Assembly: GCF_052065355.1 (NCBI RefSeq)
Contig: NZ_JBQHUF010000004.1
Span: 163,887 to 227,886 of the forward strand
Source of the DNA: Flavonifractor sp052065355
Lineage (GTDB): Bacteria; Bacillota; Clostridia; Oscillospirales; Oscillospiraceae
Length of the DNA stretch: 64,000 nt
Direction: 5' to 3'
Shown here: positions 16,372 through 24,100 of the stretch, in pieces
Numbering within the stretch: the first letter of the stretch is position 1
Layout of the letters: each line of letters opens with the position of its first letter
Translations under genes and position numbers: made by a program
The notes under the pieces: model-generated
Database searches by the model: none
What the model was told of the DNA's origin: nothing
What the model saw: only the letters and a program-made list of their open reading frames with translations

Positions 16372-18291
16372 ATGCCCAAGTTTTACTATAAAGAGGCCCA
16401 GCGCCGCGCCCAGAAGGAGTTCCGCGCCTGTACCTCCCGGGGCGAATACCCCTACCTTCCCGTTCTGGACGACTTCGTGTCCCGGGACCAGCTGAACCGT
16501 GGGCTCAACCTGGGCATACTCCAGATCCCCCTGGAGTTCGTGGTGGGCACCTGCACCGATACCCGGACCAACGCCTTCGCCCGGAATTTTATGCCGCTGC
16601 TGGATGAGGATTCGGAGTTCGCCGTCAAGTGGCAGGCTCTCTGCCAGGCCCACGTGGAGGAGGGCATCCGGGACCCCATCAAGGTCTACGAGTATATGAA
16701 CCGCTATTACGTCCAGGAGGGCAACAAGCGGGTCAGCGTGCTGAAATTTTTTGACGGCGACATGGTCAGCGCGTCGGTGACCTGCATCCTGCCCGAGCAC
16801 AACGGGACCCCGGACGTGGAGCTCTACTACGAGCTGCTGGGCTTCCGCCAGCTCAGTCACATTACCTACCTGGAGTTCTCCAAGCCGGGCAGCTACCTGA
16901 AGCTGCAGCAGCTGATGGGAAAGGCGGCAGACCAGCCCTGGAGCGAGGATGAGCGCCGGGACTTCTCCGCGGCCTATTACTCCTTCCGCCAGGCCTACGA
17001 GGCTCACGGCGGCAGCCATCTGTCCTCCACAGTTGGGGACGCCATGCTGGCGGTGCTCCAGGTCTACGGCTATCCCGCCCTCCACGGCAAGACCCCCTCG
17101 GAGATCTTTGGGCTGGTGTCCAGTGTCTGGGAGGAGATCGTCCTCCAGCAGGAGGAGGACCCCATCGACGTGAAGCTGGCGCCGGAGGAGAAAAAGCCCG
17201 GCCTGCTGTCCAAGGTGTTCTCCGGCGGTGACCGGGGCACCATGCGGGTGGCCTTTATCCACGACAAGACCCCCGCGGAGTCGGGCTGGACCAACAGCCA
17301 CGAGCAGGGCCGGCTCTATGTACAGCGGGTATTCGGAGACGCCATCCAGACCACCCCCTACTTCAACGCCCTGGATTCCGACCCTCTGGCCGTCATCCAG
17401 CAGGCCATTGACGACGGCAACACCGTCATCTTCACCACCTCTCCCCGGCTGCTGCCCGCCTCCCTCCGGGCGGCGGTGGAGCAGCCCAAGGTCACCATTC
17501 TCAACTGTTCCCTGAACAAATCCCACCGCTATATCCGCACCTATTACGCCCGGATGTATGAGGCCAAGTTCATCATCGGTGCCATCGCCGGCAGCCTGGC
17601 CGGGGTGGACAGCGTGGGCTACCTGTGCGACTACCCCATCTACGGCCAGATCGCCGGCATCAACGCCTTCGCCCTGGGGGTGCAGATGGTGAACCCCCGC
17701 ACCAAGGTCTACCTGGAGTGGTCCACGGTGGGCGGCGCGGAAGCCGCCATCCGCAGGCTCACGGACCGGAACATCCGGCTCATCTCCTCCCGGGACCTGA
17801 CCCGGAAGGGGGACCGGAGCTGGACCAGCTTCGGCCTGTCCCTGATCTCCGGGGAGGACCGGGTGATCCTGGCGGCACCCGTCTGGCGGTGGGGCGTGTA
17901 CTACGAGGCCATGCTCCGCCGGATCCAGGACCGGTCCTTCCAGACCGAGTACGAGGAGAGCGGAAAGGCCCTGAACTACTACTGGGGCATGCCCTCCGGC
18001 GTGGTGGATCTCCACTGCACCGACAAGGTGCCTCCCAGCACCCAGAAGCTGGCTCAGCTGCTGCAGAACTGCATCCAGGCCGACCTGTACTACCCCTTCC
18101 GAGGCAAGCTCTACGCCCAGGGCGGAAAGGTGCTGGACGGGGATCTGACCCCGGAGCAGATCATCGGCATGGACTGGCTGGCGGAAAATATCGTGGGCTC
18201 CATCCCGAAATATGACCAGCTCAACGACGTGGCCAAGGCCACGGTGGACCTGGTGGGCGTGGAGGCCGTTTCAAAAGAGAAACGGGGATAA
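16372..18291 (+). CDS. Cytosolic ParB-like domain fused to BMP/PnrA-type nucleoside-binding domain
   Basis: A 639-residue protein beginning MPKFYYKEAQRRAQKEF, with no signal peptide, lipobox or membrane helix, so it is predicted to be cytosolic. Residues ~45-130 resemble a ParB/sulfiredoxin-type domain: ILQIPLEFVVGT, EGIRDPIKVYEYMNRYYVQE and the GNKRVSVLK element that corresponds to the GHxR nucleotide-contact motif of ParB. Residues ~290-570 resemble the BMP family of periplasmic nucleoside/purine receptors (MRVAFIHDKTPAESGWTNSH, YEAKFIIGAIAGSLAGV, QIAGINAFALGVQMVN). BMP proteins are normally exported lipoproteins. The stop is 1 base before the metallophosphoesterase start, so the pair is translationally coupled. 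A role as an intracellular nucleoside or nucleotide sensor is an inference. AAAGGAGGG precedes ATG 16372. Confidence 0.72.
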   Translation: MPKFYYKEAQRRAQKEFRACTSRGEYPYLPVLDDFVSRDQLNRGLNLGILQIPLEFVVGTCTDTRTNAFARNFMPLLDEDSEFAVKWQALCQAHVEEGIRDPIKVYEYMNRYYVQEGNKRVSVLKFFDGDMVSASVTCILPEHNGTPDVELYYELLGFRQLSHITYLEFSKPGSYLKLQQLMGKAADQPWSEDERRDFSAAYYSFRQAYEAHGGSHLSSTVGDAMLAVLQVYGYPALHGKTPSEIFGLVSSVWEEIVLQQEEDPIDVKLAPEEKKPGLLSKVFSGGDRGTMRVAFIHDKTPAESGWTNSHEQGRLYVQRVFGDAIQTTPYFNALDSDPLAVIQQAIDDGNTVIFTTSPRLLPASLRAAVEQPKVTILNCSLNKSHRYIRTYYARMYEAKFIIGAIAGSLAGVDSVGYLCDYPIYGQIAGINAFALGVQMVNPRTKVYLEWSTVGGAEAAIRRLTDRNIRLISSRDLTRKGDRSWTSFGLSLISGEDRVILAAPVWRWGVYYEAMLRRIQDRSFQTEYEESGKALNYYWGMPSGVVDLHCTDKVPPSTQKLAQLLQNCIQADLYYPFRGKLYAQGGKVLDGDLTPEQIIGMDWLAENIVGSIPKYDQLNDVAKATVDLVGVEAVSKEKRG

Positions 18292-18292
18292 T

Positions 18293-18883
18293 ATGAAGAT
18301 CTTGGCTATCGCTGATGTGACGGCGAAATATTACTTCGACTACTACACCCCGGGCAAGCTGGACGGGTTTGACCTGATCGTCTCCTGCGGCGACCTGCAC
18401 CGGGAGTACCTGGAGTTTTTGGTCACCATGTCCAATCTGCCGGTGCTCTACGTCCACGGCAACCACGACGACTGCTACGACCAGTTCCCGCCGGAGGGCT
18501 GCACCTGCATTGACGACATGATCTACGTCCACCAGGGCATCCGCATCCTGGGTCTGGGGGGCTCCCACCGCTACCGGGACGGAAAGTATATGTACACCGA
18601 GGCCCAGATGCGCCGGCGCATCCGCCGGCTGTGGTTCCAGCTGCACAAGTACGGCGGCTTCGATATCCTGGTCACCCACGCCCCGGCCTTCCACATCAAT
18701 GATTTTGACAGCATCTCCCACCGGGGCTTCTCCTGCTTCGTGGACCTGCTGGAGAAATATCAGCCGAAATACTTTCTCCACGGCCACATCCACCAGAACT
18801 ACGGCATCCACATCCCTCAAAAGACCATCCGGGGAGAGACCACTATCATCAACAGCTACGACCACTGTGAGTTTACCTTCTGA
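18293..18883 (+). CDS. Metallophosphoesterase (calcineurin-like)
   Basis: A 196-residue single-domain enzyme starting at ATG 18293, one base after the preceding stop. Calcineurin-like metal-site motifs are visible: SCGDLHREY (motif II), VHGNHDDCYD (motif III), LVTHAPAF (motif IV) and LHGHIHQNYG (motif V). Motif I is unusual: KILAIADVTAKYY keeps the Asp but lacks the His of the usual D-x-H. The substrate could be a phosphodiester, a nucleotide or a phosphoprotein. Coupling with the ParB-like/BMP fusion suggests both act in one nucleotide-related pathway (inference). It is followed by its own terminator. Confidence 0.85.
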   Translation: MKILAIADVTAKYYFDYYTPGKLDGFDLIVSCGDLHREYLEFLVTMSNLPVLYVHGNHDDCYDQFPPEGCTCIDDMIYVHQGIRILGLGGSHRYRDGKYMYTEAQMRRRIRRLWFQLHKYGGFDILVTHAPAFHINDFDSISHRGFSCFVDLLEKYQPKYFLHGHIHQNYGIHIPQKTIRGETTIINSYDHCEFTF

Positions 18884-18924
18884 GCCGCCGTCCGAAATGA
18901 ATGCCATGTATATTATTCTTGCAT

Positions 18925-18955
18925 AAAAAGCCAGATGCATCTGCTTTTTATTTTT
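18925..18955 (+). terminator. Terminator of the metallophosphoesterase gene
   Basis: AAAAAG...CTTTTT arms enclose the palindrome CAGATGCATCTG, then TATTTTTG. It separates the unit from the glnA promoter. Confidence 0.75.
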
Positions 18956-18994
18956 GTTCTGCAATACAAAACAATTTGAATTTCATTTTTCTGC

Positions 18995-19023
18995 TTGACA
19001 TCCAGCATCTTTGCCGCTATACT
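18995..19023 (+). promoter_or_regulatory. glnA promoter
   Basis: Perfect TTGACA (18995-19000) and TATACT (19018-19023) separated by 17 bases. Transcription would begin near 19030, a few bases before the terminator hairpin at 19037. Confidence 0.8.
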
Positions 19024-19036
19024 GCCCATATAGTCG

Positions 19037-19086
19037 AGGACAAAGAAGTTCCCGCCAAACGGCCGGAATTTCTTTGTCCTTTTTTA
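19037..19086 (+). promoter_or_regulatory. Leader terminator (attenuator) of glnA, candidate ANTAR target
   Basis: A 16-bp stem (19037-19052 with 19065-19080, one G-U pair) is followed by seven T (19080-19086) and lies between the promoter and the glnA ribosome binding site, so most transcripts would stop unless the hairpin is prevented. Its 5' arm can instead fold as GGAC-AAAGAA-GTTC (19038-19051), a hairpin with a six-base loop having A at 1 and G at 4, the loop pattern known for ANTAR targets. Both folds exclude each other. An ANTAR protein is encoded two genes on (20485). The second hairpin usual for such sites was not found. Confidence 0.6.
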
Positions 19087-19114
19087 TTTGAAGCCACGAG
19101 AGGAGTTGCTTACC

Positions 19115-20446
19115 ATGTCGTATACCAAGGAAGATATCATCCGCAAGGTCAAGGAGGAGGACATCGAGTTCATCCGCCTGCAGTTCACCGATATTTTCGG
19201 CCAGCTGAAAAATGTGGCCATCACCGCATCCCAGATCGAGAAGGCGGTGAACAACCAGATCATGTTCGACGGCTCCTCCATCGAGGGTTTTGTCCGCATC
19301 GACGAGTCTGACCAGTACCTCTACCCCGATCTGGATTCCTTCGCCGTGTTCCCCTGGCGGCCCAGCCACGGCAAGGTGGCCCGGCTGATCTGCGACGTAT
19401 ATAACCCCGACGGCACCCCCTTCGTGGGCGACCCGAGAAACGTGCTCAAGCGGGTGCTCAAGAAGGCGGAGAGCATGGGCTACGACGCCTTCAACGTGGG
19501 CCCTGAGGCGGAGTTCTTCCTGTTCCAGACCGACGACGAGGGCAAGCCCACCATCAAAACCAATGACGAGGCGGGTTACTTTGACCTTGGCCCTCTGGAC
19601 CACGGCGAGGGCACCCGGCGGGAGATCTGCATGGCCCTGGAGCAGATGGGCTTTGAGATCGAGGCTTCCCACCACGAGGTGGCCCAGGGCCAGCACGAGA
19701 TCGACTTCAAGTACGCCGACGCCCTCCACACCGCCGACAACATCATGACCTTCAAGCTGGCGGTGAAGACCCTGGCCCAGAAGAACGGTCTCCACGCCAC
19801 CTTCATGCCCAAGCCCATTTTCGGCATCAACGGCTCCGGCATGCACACCAACATGTCCCTGTTCCGGGGCGGCAAGAACGTGTTCTATGACGCCGAGGGC
19901 GAAAAGGGCCTGTCCCACGAGGCTTACAGCTTTATCGCCGGTCTCTTGGCCCACGTGAAGGGCATGGCGGCGGTGACCAACCCCCTGGTCAACTCCTACA
20001 AGCGTCTGGTGCCCGGCTATGAGGCGCCCTGTTACCTGGCCTGGTCCGCCTCCAACCGCTCCGCTCTGATCCGCATCCCGGCGGCCCGGGGCCAGTCCAC
20101 CCGTGTGGAGCTGCGCTCCCCCGACCCGGCCTGCAACCCCTATCTGGAGCTGGCGGTGTGCCTGGCCGCCGGTCTGGACGGCATTGAGAAGGGTCTGACG
20201 CCTCCCGCCGAGGTCACCGAGAACATCTTCGCCATGGACGCCGCCGCCCGGAAGGCCCACGGCATCGACGCCCTGCCCGGCTCTCTGGATGAGGCCATCG
20301 CCGCTCTGGAGGCCGATCCTCTTATCATGGATACCCTGGGCGAGCACGTGGCGGCCAACTATATCGAGGGCAAGAAGAAAGAGTGGGACGAATTCCGCAC
20401 CCGGGTTTCCTCCTGGGAGCGTGAGAAGTATATCATCAACTACTAA
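19115..20446 (+). CDS. glnA: Glutamine synthetase, type I
   Basis: A 443-residue enzyme, the usual length of Firmicute GSI-alpha. It condenses glutamate and ammonium to glutamine with ATP. Visible motifs: IMFDGSSIEGF, the MG(F/Y)-EIE(A)SHHEVAQGQHEIDF substrate site, KPIFGINGSGMHTNMSL, NSYKRLVPGYEAP and AARGQSTRVELRSPDPACNP. The start is ATG 19115 because GAGAGGAG (19098-19105) fits; an upstream in-frame codon at 19088 has no ribosome binding site. It heads a nitrogen-assimilation cluster with an ANTAR regulator and both glutamate synthase subunits. The leader terminator indicates control by antitermination. Confidence 0.97.
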   Translation: MSYTKEDIIRKVKEEDIEFIRLQFTDIFGQLKNVAITASQIEKAVNNQIMFDGSSIEGFVRIDESDQYLYPDLDSFAVFPWRPSHGKVARLICDVYNPDGTPFVGDPRNVLKRVLKKAESMGYDAFNVGPEAEFFLFQTDDEGKPTIKTNDEAGYFDLGPLDHGEGTRREICMALEQMGFEIEASHHEVAQGQHEIDFKYADALHTADNIMTFKLAVKTLAQKNGLHATFMPKPIFGINGSGMHTNMSLFRGGKNVFYDAEGEKGLSHEAYSFIAGLLAHVKGMAAVTNPLVNSYKRLVPGYEAPCYLAWSASNRSALIRIPAARGQSTRVELRSPDPACNPYLELAVCLAAGLDGIEKGLTPPAEVTENIFAMDAAARKAHGIDALPGSLDEAIAALEADPLIMDTLGEHVAANYIEGKKKEWDEFRTRVSSWEREKYIINY

Positions 20447-20484
20447 GAAACCTCAGTCCGTCCCACAGCAGGGAGTGAATGGAA

Positions 20485-21030
20485 ATGGAACAGGTGATCG
20501 TCGCCTTTGAAAGCACCAAAAGCGCCCTCCGGGTCAAGGAGATCCTGGAGTCCGGCGGCACCGCCTCCTGCATCCTGTGTTCCTCCGCCGGCCAGGTGCG
20601 CCGCACCGTCCACAAGCTCCATATCACCGCCGTGGTGTGCGGCTTCAAGCTGCCCGACCAGCCGGCGGAGGTGCTCTTCGGCGACCTGCCGCCCTCCTGC
20701 GCCATGCTGGTGCTGGCCCCTCAGAACCTGCTGGACCTGCTGCAGGAGGAGGACATCTTCCGACTGGCCGCCCCGGTGTCCCGGGGGGACCTGACGGCGT
20801 CGGTACGGATGCTGCTGCAGATGGGCCGGCGGCTGGAGCGCATCCTGCGGCCCCGCCGCTCGGAGGAGGAGCAGGCGGTCATCCAGCAGGCCAAGGCGGT
20901 GCTCATGGACCGCAACGGCATGACGGAGGAGGAGGCCCACCGGTTTTTGCAGAAAACCAGCATGGATCACGGCAGCAAGCTGATCCAGACCGCTCAGATG
21001 GTTTTGGACAGCGCGGATTGGGAATCATAG
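20485..21030 (+). CDS. ANTAR-domain RNA-binding antiterminator (NasT-like)
   Basis: A 181-residue protein. The N-terminal ~115 residues have receiver-like length and pattern (VIVAFESTKSALRVKEILES; MLVLAPQNLLDLL; RLAAPVSRGDLTASV) but lack a clear phospho-acceptor aspartate series, so it is a pseudo-receiver. The C-terminal ~55 residues match ANTAR: EEQAVIQQAKAVLMDRNGMT, then EEEAHRFLQKTSMDHGSKL and a final IQTAQMVL helix. ANTAR proteins bind paired hexaloop hairpins and stop terminators from forming. Terminators precede both glnA and gltB here, which makes these genes likely targets. Start ATG 20485 is preferred over 20479 because GGGAG at 20471-20475 is 9 bases away. Confidence 0.88.
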   Translation: MEQVIVAFESTKSALRVKEILESGGTASCILCSSAGQVRRTVHKLHITAVVCGFKLPDQPAEVLFGDLPPSCAMLVLAPQNLLDLLQEEDIFRLAAPVSRGDLTASVRMLLQMGRRLERILRPRRSEEEQAVIQQAKAVLMDRNGMTEEEAHRFLQKTSMDHGSKLIQTAQMVLDSADWES

Positions 21031-21033
21031 AGA

Positions 21034-21087
21034 GAGACAACGCGGTCTCACGGCGGCAGTCCGGAGGCAGGGACTGCCGCCTTTTTT
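21034..21087 (+). promoter_or_regulatory. Hexaloop hairpin plus terminator before gltB, candidate ANTAR site
   Basis: GAGAC-AACGCG-GTCTC (21034-21049) is a perfect 5-bp hairpin with a six-base loop carrying A1 and G4. Two bases on, GGCGGCAGTCC (21052-21062) pairs perfectly with 21071-21081 and is followed by TTTTTT (21082-21087), a strong terminator. It lies 28 bases before gltB. A hexaloop hairpin next to a terminator, downstream of an ANTAR gene, fits ANTAR antitermination, though a second hexaloop inside the terminator arm is not evident. Confidence 0.65.
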
Positions 21088-21115
21088 CTTTCATCACCAG
21101 GAAGGGGGAACAAAC

Positions 21116-24100
21116 ATGAAGACAGAACGCGGCCTGTACCGGCCCTGCTTTGAGCATGACGCCTGCGGCATCGGCGCGGTGGTGGATATCCACGGCAGGC
21201 CCAGCCACCGGACGGTGGACGACGCGCTGAAGATCGTGGAGAAGCTGGAGCACCGGGCGGGCAAGGACGCCAAGGGCGAGACCGGCGACGGTGTGGGCAT
21301 CCTGGTGCAGATCTCCCACGGCTTCTTTGCCCGGGCGGCAGGCCTTTCCCTGCCCGGTCCCCGGGACTACGGGGTGGGCATGTTCTTCCTTCCCCAGGAG
21401 CCGCTGAAGCGCCGCCAGGCCAAAAAGCTCTTTGAACTGATCGTGGAGAAGGAGGGCATGGCCTTCCTGGGCTGGCGGGAGGTTCCCATCAAGCCGGAGA
21501 TCCTGGGTCAGCGGGCCAGGGAGAAGATGCCCGCCATCTGGCAGGGCTTCGTCCGCCGTCCGGATGGGGTGGCTCAGGGCCTGGACTTTGACCGGAAGCT
21601 GTACGTGGCCCGGCGTGTGTTTGAGCAGTCCTGCGGCGGGGACACCTATGTGGTCTCTCTGTCCAGCCGCACCGTGGTCTACAAGGGCATGTTCCTGGTG
21701 AACCAGCTGCGGGCCTTCTACCCCGATCTGGACGATCCGGACTACCAGTCCGCCCTGGCTCTGGTCCACTCCCGGTTCTCCACCAACACCAACCCGGCCT
21801 GGGAGCGGGCGCACCCCTACCGCCTGCTGGCTCACAACGGCGAGATCAACACCATCCGGGGCAATGCCGACCGGATGCTGGCCCGGGAGGAGACCATGCA
21901 CTCCCAGGTGCTGGGGGACGAGATGGACAAGGTGCTGCCGGTGGTCAACGCCGCCGGCTCCGACTCCGCCATGCTGGACAACACCCTGGAATTCCTGATG
22001 ATGGCGGGGATGGACCTGCCTCTGGCGGTGATGGCCTGCATCCCGGAGCCCTGGCGGGGGGACGAGTCCGTCTCCCGGTCCCGGCGGGACCTGTATCAGT
22101 ATTACGCCACCCTGATGGAGCCCTGGGACGGCCCGGCGGCGGTGCTCTTCACCGACGGCGACATGGTGGGGGCAGTGCTGGACCGCAACGGCCTGCGCCC
22201 GGCCCGGTACTATGTCACGTCGGATGACCGGCTGATTTTGGCCTCCGAGGTGGGTGTGCTGGACATCCCGCCGGAGGATATTCTCCGCAAGGACCGGCTG
22301 CGCCCCGGCCGGATGCTGTTGGTGGACCTGAAGAAAGGCCGCATCGTGGAGGACGGGGAGCTGAAGGAGTCCTACGCCGCCCGGCAGCCCTACGGCGAGT
22401 GGTTGGACCAGAACCTGCTCCGCCTGGCCGACCTGCCCATCCCCAACAAGCGGGTGGAGCGCCGCAGCCGGGAGGAGCTCCACCGGCTGCAAAAGGCCTT
22501 CGGCTACCGGTATGAGGACGTCCATGACACTATCCTGCCCATGGCCCGCACCGGTGCGGAGGCCACTGCCGCCATGGGCACCGATATTCCCCTGGCGGTG
22601 CTGGACGATGTGGACCGGCCCCTGTTCCACTACTTCCACCAGCTGTTCGCCCAGGTGACCAACCCGCCCATGGACGCCATCCGGGAGGAGATCGTCACCG
22701 ACACCACAGTGTATGTGGGCGACGACGGCAACCTGCTGGAGGAGGGGCCGGAAAACTGCCGGGTCCTCCAGATCCACAACCCCATCCTCACCTCCACCGA
22801 CCTGATGAAGATCCGGGCCATGGACCAGCCCGGCTTCCACGTGGCCACCGTGTCCCTGCTGTACTATGAGAACACCTCTCTGGAACGGGCGGTGGAAAAG
22901 CTGGCGGTGGCGGTGGACAAGGCCTGGCGGGCGGGCGCCAACGTGATCATCCTCTCCGACCGTGGAGTGGACGAAAACCATGTGGCTATTCCCTCTCTGC
23001 TGGCGGTGTCCGCCATGGAGCAGCATCTCATCCGCACCAAGAAGCGGACGGCGGTGTCCATCATCCTGGAGTCCGCCGAGCCCCGGGACGTCCACCACTT
23101 CGCCGCCCTGCTGGGCTACGGCGCCCGGGCGGTGAACCCCTACCTGGCGGAGGAAACCATCGTGGAGCTCATTGAGGAGGGCCTGCTGGACAAGGACTTC
23201 CACACGGCGGTGAAGGATTACACCGAGGCCGTCCTCCACGGCATCGTGAAGATCGCCGCCAAGATGGGCATTTCCACCCTCCAGTCCTACCAGTCCGCCC
23301 AGATCTTTGAGGCGGTGGGCATCCGGCAGGACGTCATCGACCGCTACTTTACCAACACCGTCTCCCGGGTGGGCGGCATCGGCCTGGAGGAGATGGGCGC
23401 GGCGGTGGAGCGCAACCACGCCAAGGCCTTTGACCCCCTGGGCCTGGAGGTGGACCTGGAGCTGGACAGCCTGGGCGCCCACAAGGCCCGCTCGGGCGGC
23501 GAGGACCATCTGTATGATCCCCAGACCATCCACCTGCTCCAGCTGGCCGCCCGTCGGGGTGACTATGAGCTGTTCAAGCAGTACACCGCCCGGGTGGACG
23601 ACGAGCGCCGTCCCCACACCCTCCGGGGCCTGCTGGACATGAAGTACGCAGACACTCCCATCCCCCTGGATGAGGTGGAGAGCGTGGACTCCATCGTCAA
23701 GCGGTTCAAGACCGGAGCCATGAGCTACGGCTCTATCTCGCAGGAGGCCCACGAGTGTCTGGCCCGGGCCATGAACCTGCTGGGCGGCAAGTCCAACTCC
23801 GGCGAGGGCGGCGAGGAGCCCGACCGGCTGAACGATCCCGCACGGAACTCCGCCATCAAGCAGGTGGCCTCTGGCCGCTTCGGCGTGACCAGCGAATATC
23901 TGGTCAGCGCCAAGGAGATTCAGATCAAGCTGGCCCAGGGCGCCAAGCCCGGCGAGGGCGGCCACCTGCCGGCAGGTAAGGTGTATCCCTGGATCGCCAA
24001 GTGCCGCCACGCCACCCCCGGCGTCAGCCTCATTTCTCCTCCGCCCCACCATGATATCTACTCCATCGAGGACCTGGCTCAGCTGATCTACGACCTGAAG

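Noticed and set aside
19024..19090. A metabolite riboswitch in the glnA leader
   Set aside because: The leader after the promoter is only about 85 bases and consists almost wholly of the terminator; no conserved riboswitch core such as a glutamine or glnA motif was seen.
21052..21087. A second A1/G4 hexaloop inside the 5' arm of the gltB terminator
   Set aside because: Several pairings were tried by eye, but none gave a stem of four or more pairs with the required loop, so only one hexaloop is claimed.
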